Positions 34,927 to 44,101 of a stretch of 64,000 bases of DNA are shown in pieces. The DNA comes from Alphaproteobacteria bacterium (GTDB lineage Bacteria; Pseudomonadota; Alphaproteobacteria; Rhizobiales; Beijerinckiaceae). A program made the position numbers and the translations under genes. The notes under the pieces were generated by a model. It worked only from the letters and a program-made list of their open reading frames with translations, was not told the DNA's origin and searched no databases. The DNA lies in assembly GCA_016869595.1 (NCBI GenBank), contig VGDT01000008.1, forward strand, positions 1 to 64,000, read 5' to 3'. The number at the start of each line of letters is the position of its first letter. The stretch's first letter is position 1.

Positions 34927-36230
34927 TGCGCCCTTCCTGCCGCGCGCGCGGAAAGTTCACGCATCACGGCTTCGAACGACAGCGATCGGAAACGCGGCGC
35001 GCCGTCAGCGCCGCCGTTTTCGATGAGATCGAATCCTTCCGCGCAGGCGAGGAGCGTGATCGGCGAAGCGCTCTGCCGCGCACAGCCCTTTGCGCAGCCT
35101 GAAAGATGCAGGCCGACGCCATCAACCCCCACGATTTTTTGCGCAAGCGGCGCCAAATCCATGACATGCGCGCGAGTCTCGGCGAGCGCTTGCGGACATT
35201 CCGGCGCGCCGGGACAAGCGATGACGGCAAGGCGCTGGTCGTCAGGCGACGTGATGAGATCATGATCTTGCGCGCGCGAAACGACGCGTCGCGCGGCCTC
35301 TTTATCGGGCGTGACGATCAGCAAGGCGCGCCATGGCGTGAGGCGCAGTTCGCCAGTTCCCTCGTCTTGCGCAAATTCGGCGACGGCCGCGAATTCGTCT
35401 GCGCGCCAGCGGCCGAAAGGCGCCCCGACGCCCGCGTAAGCGACGGCGCCGCGGCGCTGCGCGCCAAAAATATGCGCCCATCGCGCAGGCGCGCGCGCTT
35501 CCTTAAAGACGCGCATCGTCAGCCCAGCCGCGTCGGTCAGCGCTTCGGCGCCCAGCGCCTCAACCAGCGTGCGGACGCGTTTGAAGGCATAAGCATGTTG
35601 CGCGCGCAGCTCAACAAAAGCGCGCGCCAAACGCAGCGCAACGTCGAGCGCTTCGTTGACAGCGACGAACGTGGCGCGATCGGGGACGCCGGCGATGCGG
35701 ATGGCGACTTCTCCGTTTGCAGCAGCTTCGACTCGAATGTCGGCTTCGACGTCGGCAAGCGACAGCGCCCCGCCGTCATCAAGCAGAAACAGAAATTTCG
35801 GCGGCAGCGCGCGCAGCGTCGCGTCGCGCTGCAGTTCGCCGGCGAGCTCAGCAGCCATCTTGTTGGCGTCGAGGGCGCTGGCGACGAGGCCGGCAAGCGG
35901 CGACGCGATGACATTTGTAACACGCTCGGCGTCGGCGTTCGGCGCAAGCATGCCGATCGCATCGAGTCGGCGCAGAGCTTCCGCGATCGTCGCCTCGCTG
36001 ATGCCGCGCAACTGAAGTTGAGCGCGCTGCGACAGGTCGATCAAACCATTGCCGCAGGCTTCGGCGATCTTCGCGATCTCGCGCGCCTGCGCAGCGGTCA
36101 TGCGAGAGCCGACCGCCTTGGCGCGGATCAGCAGACCGTCGCCGCTTGGCATCGGCGCGAAGGCTCCAGGACACCAGCCCTTGATTTCAGGCCTCGGCTG
36201 CAAAACGCCCTCCCTCTTGGCGTTCGACAT
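34923..36230 (-). CDS. cobG: Precorrin-3B synthase
   Basis: A 435-aa iron-sulfur monooxygenase of the sulfite/nitrite reductase fold that hydroxylates precorrin-3A with oxygen, which marks the aerobic pathway. The N-terminus has GWCPGAFAPMPSGDGLLIRAK. The [4Fe-4S] cysteines lie in IACPGAPECPQ and HLSGCAKGCARQ near residues 325-375. The ATG at 36230 lies inside the end of cobN (44-base overlap) and lacks a strong binding site, so translation probably depends on cobN. Confidence 0.93.
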   Translation of the reverse strand: MSNAKREGVLQPRPEIKGWCPGAFAPMPSGDGLLIRAKAVGSRMTAAQAREIAKIAEACGNGLIDLSQRAQLQLRGISEATIAEALRRLDAIGMLAPNADAERVTNVIASPLAGLVASALDANKMAAELAGELQRDATLRALPPKFLFLLDDGGALSLADVEADIRVEAAANGEVAIRIAGVPDRATFVAVNEALDVALRLARAFVELRAQHAYAFKRVRTLVEALGAEALTDAAGLTMRVFKEARAPARWAHIFGAQRRGAVAYAGVGAPFGRWRADEFAAVAEFAQDEGTGELRLTPWRALLIVTPDKEAARRVVSRAQDHDLITSPDDQRLAVIACPGAPECPQALAETRAHVMDLAPLAQKIVGVDGVGLHLSGCAKGCARQSASPITLLACAEGFDLIENGGADGAPRFRSLSFEAVMRELSARAAGRAQ

Positions 36231-39200
36231 CGCTTAAGGCGTCGCGCACGCTGTTGCGCTTAGTCGTCCACAAGCCGCGTGCGAGCGCTTCGCTAAAAAC
36301 GCGCGCGATCGCCTCCAGCGCGCGGGGATTTTCTGCGGCGAGAAAATCGCGGATCGCATCATCGCCCAAGGTGGCGTCAAAAGCGAGATCGAATTGCGCG
36401 TCGCTGATGAGGCCGCTTGTCGCGGCGAAAGCATAGAGATTGTCGATCGTTTCGGCAATTTCGCCTGCGCCGCGATGACCGTGCCGCATTTGCCCTTGCA
36501 GCCAACGCGGATTTGCGAGCCGCATGCGCAAGACGCGGGCGATCTCGTCTTTTAGAGCCCGCGTCCGCAATTGCTCCGGCCGAGTCGAATCGAGATGTAA
36601 GAGATCGGCGTCGCCGCCGAGCATCGCGTTGGCGGCGGCGAAACCGCCTTCAAAATCGGCGAAAGCAGGCCCGATCAGAACGTCGACCTCCGCCATGTCC
36701 TGAACATGAACATGCGCATCAGCCGCGGCGACGCGGTCGCTGAACGCCGCGACAGCTTCGCTGCCTTCGCCGGCGCGGTCATAGGCGTGACCCGCGGCGG
36801 ACAAATAGGCGCGCGCAAGATCATCGCGATTCGACCATTCGCCCCGCGCCACGCGATCGCTCACGCCAAGGCCGTAAGTTCCGTCAGCGGCGCCGAAGAC
36901 GCGGCGCAGATCGTCGGCCGTTTTCAGCGAATTGAATTCGGCGTCTTCATCGAGCGCGGCGACAGCGCGCACCGCGTCGTCGAACAGCGCGATGAGACCC
37001 GGGAACATGTCGCGAAACAGCCCCGAGACCTGCAGCGTTACGTCGACGCGGGGAAACTCAAGCCGCGCCTGCGGCAGAATTTCGAAGCCGATGACCCGTG
37101 CGCTTGCGGCGTCCCAACGCGGCGAGACGCCGAGAAGCGCAAGCGCCTGCGCGAAATCCTCGCCGCCGGTGCGGATCGTCGCGCTGCCCCAGAGATCGAG
37201 CATGATGTGGCGGGGGAATTCGCCATGCTGTTGCGCGTGGCGCGTCATCACTTCGGCGGCGGCGCGCCGGCCAATGTCGCAAGCCGTCTGCGTCGGCGCG
37301 TGACGTGGATCGATGCAATAGAGGTTGCGGCCCGTCGGCAGAACGTCGGCGCGTCCGCGCGACGGCGCGCCTGCCGGGCCTGGCTCGATGAAGCGGCCCG
37401 AAAGCACGGCGATGAGCGCCCTACGCTCTGTGCGCGCGCAGGCGTCGCGCGCCGCATCGCCATCGGCGCGCCCAAAGACATGCAGTCCGTCGCCGATGCG
37501 CATTTCTTTGAGATCGCACATCCAGGCGTCGAGTCGCGTCAAGGTCTCAGCAACGTCTTTATCGCGCGAGACTCCACATTCGGCCGCAATACCGCTGCGC
37601 TCGGCTTCGTCGACGATCGCGCCGGCGATGAGTTTCGCGCGGCGCGCATCGAGCGCGCTTGCCGTCGCATATTCGTCGAGCAACGTTTCAATCTTCGCTG
37701 ACGAGTCAAACAGTTCGGCGTCGACAAGCGGCGGCGTCAGATGGCCGATCGTCACCGCGCATGTGCGGCGCTTCGCCTGCGCGGCTTCGCCGGGATCGTT
37801 GACGATGAACGGATAGATGAGCGGCGTCGGGCCGAGAACCGCTTCCGGCGCGCACGCGTCAGACAGCATGACCGACTTGCCGGGAAGCCATTCGAGCGTG
37901 CCATGCGCGCCAAGATGAATGAGCGCGTCGATCTTTCGCACGTGCCGCAACCAGAGATAGAAGGCGACATAGGCGTGGCGCGGCGGGCGCTGAATATCGT
38001 GATAAGTCTCGTAACGCTCGGCGCGGGCGCCTCGGTCGGGCTGTAGCGCGACGACGAACTTGCCGGCTTCCAGACAGGAAAAGCGGAACGCTCCATCGAC
38101 GACGGCGGGGTCGTCCTGCGGCGCGCCCCATGTGTCGTTGACGCTCGCGACAAAATCAGAGGGCAGCGCGGTGAGCCAGTCGCGGTAATCGGCGAGCGAA
38201 ACGTCGACTGTTTGTATCCCCTCTTCGAGCGCGCGGATCACCCTCAAAGGGCGGATGGGGACTGGGTCGACGTCATATCCTTCGTCGATCAGCGCCTCGA
38301 CGATCTCGTGCACGCTCGCTTCGGCATCCAAGCCCATGGCGTAGCCGCCGCGGCCGCGTCGAGCCGGATAGTCGGAAAGAATGAGCGCGAGGCTTTTTTC
38401 TTCATTGGGCTTGCGCCGCAGCCGCGTCCAGTTCAGCGCGAGGTCGGCGACGAAGTCGATGCGCGATTGCTCCGGCGCATGGCGCGTTTCGTTGAATTCC
38501 GCCGCAAGACGCAGCGGCGCTTCTTCCTTAAAGGAAATCGCGCGCGTGAAAATGCGTCCGTCCACTTCCGGCAGAACGACATTCATCGCGAGATCAGCGC
38601 CATTCGCGCCGCGCATCGAGGCCGCCCAGGCGTCGCGTGACGACGTCGCGAGCGCGACTTGCAACACCGGCGCGTCGGCCAGATCGAGAACGCTTCCCTT
38701 GTCGCGGCGCGCCGAAAAGGCCGTGGCGTTGAGAATGACGTCTGGCGCGAAGGTCTCGAGCGCGCGCGACACGAAAGTTTCGCTTTCTGCCTCTTTCAGG
38801 CTCGCGACATAGATCGTCTCGATCGCAAACCCGCGCTCAGCCAGCGCATCGGCGAGCGAGGCAATCGGCGCGGCGTCGTCGGCGAGGAACATGGCGCGAT
38901 AAAAGACGATCGTGGCGCGCAATGCGCCGCCGACGCGGCAGGCCGCCTCGAATCGTCCGACGTTGGCGACCGGCGCGCTCTCGCGCCATTGCGTTGGATG
39001 GCCGGCGAGAGTCGCGGCATAGGCGAGGAATGAACGCAGATTGTCGGGACCGCCGTCCTGAAAAAAGCGCCAGATTCGATTGAGCGCCTCTGCGTCGAGC
39101 GTTGAAGCCTGTTTCAGCCGCGTGTCGTCATGGGCGTCGCCGGGCACGATCGCGAGCGAAATTGAATTCGCGCGCGCGATTGCCTCAAGCTGCTCGATGC

Positions 39201-39486
39201 CATACGGCCAATAGTCCTTGCCGCCGAGCAGCCGCACGATAATGAGCCGCGCATGTCGGGCGACGGCGTCGAGATAGAGATCGACGGAATAGGGGTGTTT
39301 CAATTGCGCAAGCGAGGCGCAGCGCAGGCTTGGAAGAGTCGTTGTCCCTTGCTCATAGAGCCGCGCGAGTAGGCGCAGCTCCGAATCCGAAAAGGACAGA
39401 AACACGATCTCTGCGGGAGATTGTCCAAGGTCGACGGCGGCGCCGGCGTCGTCGAGATTATGGAGATCGCGTGGGAGGAGATGCAT
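36187..39486 (-). CDS. cobN: Cobaltochelatase subunit CobN
   Basis: A 1099-aa large subunit of the ATP-dependent aerobic cobaltochelatase, which with CobS and CobT inserts cobalt into hydrogenobyrinic acid a,c-diamide. It is homologous to the magnesium chelatase H subunit. Seen stretches include ALILSDYPARRGRGGYAMGLD, IDALIHLGAHGTLEWLPGK, YPFIVNDPGEAAQAKRR and the C-terminal NPRWLQGQMRHGHRGAGEIAE. CobS and CobT are not in this window. Confidence 0.97.
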   Translation of the reverse strand: MHLLPRDLHNLDDAGAAVDLGQSPAEIVFLSFSDSELRLLARLYEQGTTTLPSLRCASLAQLKHPYSVDLYLDAVARHARLIIVRLLGGKDYWPYGIEQLEAIARANSISLAIVPGDAHDDTRLKQASTLDAEALNRIWRFFQDGGPDNLRSFLAYAATLAGHPTQWRESAPVANVGRFEAACRVGGALRATIVFYRAMFLADDAAPIASLADALAERGFAIETIYVASLKEAESETFVSRALETFAPDVILNATAFSARRDKGSVLDLADAPVLQVALATSSRDAWAASMRGANGADLAMNVVLPEVDGRIFTRAISFKEEAPLRLAAEFNETRHAPEQSRIDFVADLALNWTRLRRKPNEEKSLALILSDYPARRGRGGYAMGLDAEASVHEIVEALIDEGYDVDPVPIRPLRVIRALEEGIQTVDVSLADYRDWLTALPSDFVASVNDTWGAPQDDPAVVDGAFRFSCLEAGKFVVALQPDRGARAERYETYHDIQRPPRHAYVAFYLWLRHVRKIDALIHLGAHGTLEWLPGKSVMLSDACAPEAVLGPTPLIYPFIVNDPGEAAQAKRRTCAVTIGHLTPPLVDAELFDSSAKIETLLDEYATASALDARRAKLIAGAIVDEAERSGIAAECGVSRDKDVAETLTRLDAWMCDLKEMRIGDGLHVFGRADGDAARDACARTERRALIAVLSGRFIEPGPAGAPSRGRADVLPTGRNLYCIDPRHAPTQTACDIGRRAAAEVMTRHAQQHGEFPRHIMLDLWGSATIRTGGEDFAQALALLGVSPRWDAASARVIGFEILPQARLEFPRVDVTLQVSGLFRDMFPGLIALFDDAVRAVAALDEDAEFNSLKTADDLRRVFGAADGTYGLGVSDRVARGEWSNRDDLARAYLSAAGHAYDRAGEGSEAVAAFSDRVAAADAHVHVQDMAEVDVLIGPAFADFEGGFAAANAMLGGDADLLHLDSTRPEQLRTRALKDEIARVLRMRLANPRWLQGQMRHGHRGAGEIAETIDNLYAFAATSGLISDAQFDLAFDATLGDDAIRDFLAAENPRALEAIARVFSEALARGLWTTKRNSVRDALSDVERQEGGRFAAEA

Positions 39487-39492
39487 CGCGCC

Positions 39493-40527
39493 TCACGGCT
39501 GCGCCAGCGTCGCAATAACGGCGTCGCGATTGAGGCCCTTCTCGCCGATGATCACGATACGGCTCATGCGCTGCTCATCGGGCTTCCACGCACGATCGAA
39601 ATGATGCTCGACGCGCGCGCCGACGCCTTGCACGAGCAGGCGCATCGGCTTGCCGACGACTTCAACGAATCCCTTGATCCGCAACACGTCGTGAGCGCGC
39701 GCCGTTTCGGCGAGTCTTGAGACAAGCGCCGCCGGATCGTTCACGGGCGAAAGAGACACGACGAAACTGTCGAAGTCGTCGTGATCGTGCTCGGGCTCGG
39801 CGTCATGATGCGACGGACGATTCGCGATGTCATCCTCGGCAGCGGCAGAAAGGCCGAGCAGCACCAAGGGATCGACTCGCCCGCCGCTCGCGCGCACGAC
39901 TTTCGCCGCTTGACGAGCGCCTTGCGTCAGACGATCTGCGACCTCGCGCTCTTCGTCGGCGTTGAGCAGATCGGTCTTGTTGAGGATGATGAGATCGGCG
40001 CAGGCGAGCTGATCTTCAAACACCTCTTCAAGCGGATTGTCGTGATCGATCGTCTGCGTTGCTTCGCGCTCCTGCGCGATCGCGTCGAGATCATCCGCGA
40101 AACGGCCTTCCGCCACCGCCTTGCCGTCGATGACGGCGATGACGCCGTCGACCGTCAGCTTCGAGCAGATCGCCGGCCAGTCAAACGCCTTTACGAGCGG
40201 CTTTGGCAGAGCAAGCCCAGACGTTTCAATGATGATGTGGTCGGGACGCTTGTCATGCGCGAGCAGCGCCTCGATCGCCGGAACGAAATCGTCGGCGACG
40301 GTGCAACAAAGACAACCGTTCGCCAGTTCGACGATGTTCTCTTCGGGGCAGTTTTCGACGCCGCAGGCGCGCAGGATGTCGCCGTCGACGCCGACGTCGC
40401 CGAATTCATTGATGACGAGGGCGAGACGCCGATCCTTGGCGTTTTCGAGCACATGGCGAATGAGCGTCGTCTTTCCCGCGCCGAGAAAGCCGGTGACGAT
40501 TGTTGCAGGAATTTTGGCGCCGCTCAT
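39493..40527 (-). CDS. cobW: CobW, GTP-dependent metallochaperone
   Basis: A 344-aa G3E-family GTPase. The P-loop is TGFLGAGKTT (residues 12-21), the metal-binding CxCC motif is NGCLCCTV (Cys72/74/75), and ILNKTDLL gives guanine specificity. A His/Asp-rich run (HHDAEPEHDHDD) near residue 245 is likely to bind cobalt. It probably delivers cobalt to the chelatase. ATG at 40527 shares one base with the cbtA stop (TGATG) and has GGAGG upstream; the open frame continues far upstream in cbtA but has no homology there. Confidence 0.95.
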   Translation of the reverse strand: MSGAKIPATIVTGFLGAGKTTLIRHVLENAKDRRLALVINEFGDVGVDGDILRACGVENCPEENIVELANGCLCCTVADDFVPAIEALLAHDKRPDHIIIETSGLALPKPLVKAFDWPAICSKLTVDGVIAVIDGKAVAEGRFADDLDAIAQEREATQTIDHDNPLEEVFEDQLACADLIILNKTDLLNADEEREVADRLTQGARQAAKVVRASGGRVDPLVLLGLSAAAEDDIANRPSHHDAEPEHDHDDFDSFVVSLSPVNDPAALVSRLAETARAHDVLRIKGFVEVVGKPMRLLVQGVGARVEHHFDRAWKPDEQRMSRIVIIGEKGLNRDAVIATLAQP

Positions 40528-41186
40528 CACGCCTCCTGTTCGCGCGACATGAATTTCCAGACGAGGCCGACAAGCGCGCCGGCGAGCGCCCAGCTGATCG
40601 CCTGAACGGCGAGCGAAGAAGCCGCAAAGTGGGCGGCAAGTTCCGCCGGCGCCGTGCTCTCGGGAGCAGCTGGCTGCGGCGCGAAGAACTGGGGCGCAAT
40701 GATCAGCGCGACGCCAACGATCTTCGCCGCCGCCGAATCGAACCGCAACAGCGCGAAGAGTCCGGCGCCGGTCGAAACCGCGGTCGCAATCCACCAGATT
40801 TGCCGCGCGGCAAGTTCGGTTTCCGCCATGCCGGGAAGCTGCGGCGCGAGACCGAGAGCCGTTGCGAGTCCCGTCGCGGCGAAGGCGCAGGCGCCCCATA
40901 GAGCGGCGCGTCGCGGCGTTATGGCGTCGCCGGAGAAGAGCATCGCGGCGAGCAGAATAAGCGCATAGCCAATCGAGACGGCGATCGTCGCGACGCTGGT
41001 CGCCGCCGTCCGGCCTATCCCTGAAAAAACGGGACCCGCGTCAGCGGCGTCATGCGCATGCTGCGCCGTCTCATAGACCTCTGCGGCGAGGATGAGCGGC
41101 GTTGTCGTGAAATGCTGCAGGGCGGCGACCGCAAGCCCTGCGACAAGCCCGGCGATAAGGCCGCTCGTCAATACGCGCGCGATCAA
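40527..41186 (-). CDS. cbtA: CbtA, putative cobalt transporter subunit
   Basis: A 219-aa inner-membrane protein with about five or six membrane helices (first one MIARVLTSGLIAGLVAGLAVAAL). The family is known from B12-riboswitch-controlled operons and is predicted to import cobalt together with CbtB. It lies 12 bases after cbtB. Confidence 0.9.
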   Translation of the reverse strand: MIARVLTSGLIAGLVAGLAVAALQHFTTTPLILAAEVYETAQHAHDAADAGPVFSGIGRTAATSVATIAVSIGYALILLAAMLFSGDAITPRRAALWGACAFAATGLATALGLAPQLPGMAETELAARQIWWIATAVSTGAGLFALLRFDSAAAKIVGVALIIAPQFFAPQPAAPESTAPAELAAHFAASSLAVQAISWALAGALVGLVWKFMSREQEA

Positions 41187-41198
41187 GCGCGTTACGGC

Positions 41199-41384
41199 CT
41201 AGTGGCAGGGGAAAGAGAGCGCGTGGCGCGTGTCATGCGCCGTGTCATGGACGCTTTCGGGATAGGCGAAGCCGGCAAGCCAGACGAGGCCGAGGCCGAG
41301 AATAAGCGCAACGGCGGCGGCTTTCAGCGCTTCGAGCCTTGAAGGCGCGAGGGCGGCGGAATTGACGGACGAATTGGCGTTCAT
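41199..41384 (-). CDS. cbtB: CbtB, putative cobalt transporter small subunit
   Basis: A 61-aa protein with one membrane helix (about 20-42) and a His-rich C-terminal tail (HDTAHDTRHALSFPCH) that suits metal capture. GGGAG precedes the ATG. First gene after the cobalamin riboswitch, so it and the following operon should be shut off when B12 is abundant. Confidence 0.92.
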   Translation of the reverse strand: MNANSSVNSAALAPSRLEALKAAAVALILGLGLVWLAGFAYPESVHDTAHDTRHALSFPCH

Positions 41385-41444
41385 ATCGGTCTCCCTGCCG
41401 CCCCACCGGCGGCGATGTGATGCGCAGCGATCAAAATCGATCGC

Positions 41445-41625
41445 GATGACGGCAGGTCTCCTGGCTCCCGGGTCGTTGGACTGCGCCGCCTTCCCAAGCG
41501 TTTCGCTCAGTGGCAGATGGCGCGGACCTTGCCGGCTACAGTTGCGGGGGCAGCCGCGGAAGGGGGCCTAACGCCCGCGCCGCGTTCCCTTTTCACTTCT
41601 TGCGAAGGACCGTCCCGACTAGTCA
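41445..41625 (-). promoter_or_regulatory. Cobalamin (B12) riboswitch upstream of cbtB
   Basis: Read on the minus strand the region has the conserved blocks in order: a GGGAA..GCGG segment, CTGCCCCCGCAACTG, GCCACTG, TGGGAAGGC and, at 41449-41465, GAGCCAGGAGACCTGCC. These are the hallmarks of the adenosylcobalamin riboswitch. A small hairpin (GCGATC-GATTTT-GATCGC, 41428-41445) lies between it and the cbtB start, so control may act on translation or transcription of cbtB. Confidence 0.93.
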
Positions 41626-41680
41626 TATGCGCGGCTCATGCTTCCGTCAAACGGGTTGGAGGCGGGCGGGCTCGCGCCAT

Positions 41681-41869
41681 TCCTCACCCTCATGCTGAGG
41701 AGCCTGCACCCAAGTCGGGCTTGCCCGACTTGGGCATTAGATGTCGATCTCGGGCAGGCCCGAGATCGGTGCAGGCGTCTCGAAGCGCGAGGGTGAGGAA
41801 CGGTTCGGTTCAGTGAATGGATTTACTCGTCCTTCGAGACGCGGCCTTTGGCCGCTCCTCAGGATGAGG
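41681..41869. repeat. Nested palindromic repeat cluster
   Basis: Several palindromes are stacked here: CCTCACCCTCATGCTGAGG at the left, CCCAAGTCGGGC/GCCCGACTTGGG, GATCTCGGGC/GCCCGAGATC, outer arms GCCTGCACC/GGTGCAGGC, then CTTCGAGACGCGGCCTTTGGCC and CTCAGGATGAGG. Mosaic palindromes of this kind are dispersed elements in Hyphomicrobiales. The cluster separates the riboswitch from the divergent cobO, exactly where the promoters of both should lie. Confidence 0.75.
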
Positions 41870-41909
41870 AAATCCATTGTTAGACGATGGCGAAGGCTCG
41901 GAGCGCGCA

Positions 41910-42527
41910 ATGGCCGAAATGAATGAAGACGAAGAGGCGCGCCGCCACCGTCTCAAAATGGAGAAGCGTAAGACGCTTCAGGACGCAGAGGTCGCCGGCA
42001 AGACCATTGCGCGCAAGGGCCTGCTGATGGTCCACACCGGCGCCGGCAAGGGCAAGTCGACCGCGGCCTTCGGACTGGCGCTGCGCGCGCTCGGCCATGG
42101 CTGGAAGATTGGCGTCGTTCAATTCGGCAAGGGCCAATGGCGCACCGGCGAGCGCAGCATGCTGGAGAAGCTTGGCGACGTCTCGTGGCATACGCTCGGC
42201 GAGGGCTTCACCTGGGAGACCCAGGACCGCGCCCGCGACGAAGCGGCGGCGCGGCGCGCCTGGGACAAGGCGCGCGAATTGATGGACGATCCCGAGGTTC
42301 GATTGCTCGTGCTCGACGAATTGAACATTTCGCTGCGCTATGAGCATTTGCCGCTGAATGAGGTGCTGGACGCGCTCTCTGCGCGCCGCGACGACCTCAA
42401 CGTCGTCGTGACCGGCCGCAACGCCAAGCCGGAGCTCATTGCAGCGGCCGATCTCGTCACGGAGATGACGCTGGTCAAGCATCACTTCGCGGCGGGGGTT
42501 AAAGCGCAGGAAGGAATTGAATTCTAG
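41910..42527 (+). CDS. cobO: Cob(I)yrinic acid a,c-diamide adenosyltransferase
   Basis: A 205-aa CobA/BtuR-type enzyme that attaches the adenosyl group to cobalt. The P-loop is VHTGAGKGKSTAAFGLALRALG, and LDELNISLRYEHL and VVTGRNAKPEL are typical. GGAG lies seven bases before ATG 41910; another in-frame ATG follows three codons later. It stands on the opposite strand to the main cluster, outside riboswitch control as far as I can see. Confidence 0.93.
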   Translation: MAEMNEDEEARRHRLKMEKRKTLQDAEVAGKTIARKGLLMVHTGAGKGKSTAAFGLALRALGHGWKIGVVQFGKGQWRTGERSMLEKLGDVSWHTLGEGFTWETQDRARDEAAARRAWDKARELMDDPEVRLLVLDELNISLRYEHLPLNEVLDALSARRDDLNVVVTGRNAKPELIAAADLVTEMTLVKHHFAAGVKAQEGIEF

Positions 42528-42733
42528 TCTCGAGCGTGAGCGCCAAGCCCGGTGCGCCAAGCCCGGCGGCGTGCCGCTCTTGGCAGCGGCTCGCGTAGCG
42601 AATACGCTTCTCGGGCAGGCGGTTGCGTATCAACGGGCGCGCGCGCCGGCGAGGCAATGCTGGAAGAAAATGGGCGTGTCTCGGCGCGTCAGTCCCTGCC
42701 CAACTCTCGAAATCATCTGGACCGAAAAGCTCG

Positions 42734-43777
42734 ATGGACATTTACGACGCGCTCCGCTTTTCCGTTGCACGGATCTCCAACGAGTTGTTTTCGGCGGGCT
42801 CGATTTTTTCAGCCTATTCCTTGGCGACGACGTTTCTTATCGCCGTTTGCGCACTAGCCTATCAGCGCAAGATGCGCCGCGGACGCGCCAATCTGCGGGC
42901 CATCGCCCGCGCGGTCTTCGATAAGAGAATCCTGCTCACGAGGTCGTTTGCGGCGGACGTCAATCTCTTCGTCCTGAGCGTCGTTCTCATGCCGGTCGTG
43001 GTGGGCGCTCTCGTGATCTCGACGAACGCCGTCGCCACCGTGGTCAGCGGGGCGTTGAACGGTTTGTTTGGCGCGCGCGCGCCGATTGCGTGCTGTGACC
43101 TGTCGATAAAAGTCTTTTCCACTGTCGTTCTGTTTCTGGCTTATGAGATCGGCTATTGGGTCGATCACTATCTCAAGCATCGGATCCCGTTCTTGTGGGA
43201 GTTCCACAAGGTGCATCACACGGCGGAGGTGCTCACGCCGGTCACGAACTTTCGCAACCATCCGATCGACAACATATTTTTTGGCTACATGCTGGCGACA
43301 TTCATCGGCGCGGCGTCAGGCGCATTGGCCTGGGTCTTCGGGCGAACCACAGAATCCTTCACGGTCGACGGGAAGAACATCCTTTTCATCTTCTTCCTTT
43401 GGACGATCGGACATCTTCAGCATTCGCAGTTCTGGATTCCGTTTCGCGGCGTCCTGGGAAACATCATCTTGAGCCCCGCGCATCATCAGATTCATCATTC
43501 AACGGACCCTAAGCATTTCAATCGCAACTTCGGCAGCGTTCTCGCTATTTGGGACTGGATGTTCGGATCGCTCGAGATTCCATCGACGACGAACCCGCGC
43601 CTTAAATATGGAGTCGACGGCGCAGGCGCGGACCCGCACTCGGTGGTCGGCATATTAGCGACCCCGATTGTTAGAGCCGCTGCGGCGCTCTGGCGCGCGC
43701 CCGCTGAAATAGGGAATGCTTGGGTGGAGCGAATGGAACAGCGTCGTCAGGGATCCAAGAGCACAAGCATATCATGA
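42734..43777 (+). CDS. Sterol desaturase / fatty acid hydroxylase family membrane protein
   Basis: A 347-aa integral membrane di-iron oxygenase. The His clusters are visible: HYLKHRIPFLWEFHKVHHTAE (HxxxH and HxxHH), and SPAHHQIHHSTDPKHF, with QFWIPF between. Four or so membrane helices precede and flank the motifs. Family members hydroxylate or desaturate sterols, hopanoid-like lipids, carotenoids or fatty acids; the substrate is not clear. The start at 42734 has only a weak binding site, but upstream sequence is not family-like. Confidence 0.85.
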   Translation: MDIYDALRFSVARISNELFSAGSIFSAYSLATTFLIAVCALAYQRKMRRGRANLRAIARAVFDKRILLTRSFAADVNLFVLSVVLMPVVVGALVISTNAVATVVSGALNGLFGARAPIACCDLSIKVFSTVVLFLAYEIGYWVDHYLKHRIPFLWEFHKVHHTAEVLTPVTNFRNHPIDNIFFGYMLATFIGAASGALAWVFGRTTESFTVDGKNILFIFFLWTIGHLQHSQFWIPFRGVLGNIILSPAHHQIHHSTDPKHFNRNFGSVLAIWDWMFGSLEIPSTTNPRLKYGVDGAGADPHSVVGILATPIVRAAAALWRAPAEIGNAWVERMEQRRQGSKSTSIS

Positions 43778-43784
43778 GCCGCAT

Positions 43785-43892
43785 CCGCGCCCGCTGCTCG
43801 GGCTGGCCGCGCTGATTTGGGGCGCGGCCTTCATCGCTCAGAAAAATGCTGGCGCGCTTATGGGGCCGATCAGCTTTGTCGGCGTGCGACCG
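43785..43892 (+). pseudogene. Remnant of an EamA/DMT-family transporter
   Basis: The frame reads PRPLLGLAALIWGAAFIAQK followed by residues up to MGPISFVGVRP, a very typical first membrane helix and loop of EamA (drug/metabolite) transporters. The similarity breaks off after VGVRP, and the frame stops at 43928. Immediately upstream, a possible start (ATG 43774) is in another frame. Only the N-terminal tenth of a transporter gene is left. Confidence 0.6.
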
Positions 43893-44101
43893 ATGCAAAA
43901 TATTCGGCTGCCTGTCGGAGTTGGTTGACGCGCGTATGGGGTAAGGCGCGTTAGCAGTCCAAAAAAGCGGAAGCCGACGCTCGATCATGTCGAGAACGTC
44001 GGCTCCAAAATGATCTGCGCCGTTGCCGGGCCGATCGCCCTCCCTAACAGACAAGTGCCGGGAGCTCGCGCGCCCGGCAAGTCGTTCGGCAGGGGTATTT
44101 C
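43893..44101. other. Gene-free stretch after the transporter remnant
   Basis: No gene seen. It contains a GC-rich hairpin (TGCCGGG...CCCGGCA near 44056-44081) and a smaller one with CGACG...CGTCG arms; neither has a T-run in either direction that would make a clear terminator. Confidence 0.4.

Noticed and set aside
41401..41700. Short + strand frames over the riboswitch region
   Set aside because: The sequence is explained by the B12 riboswitch on the minus strand; the frames lack homology and binding sites.
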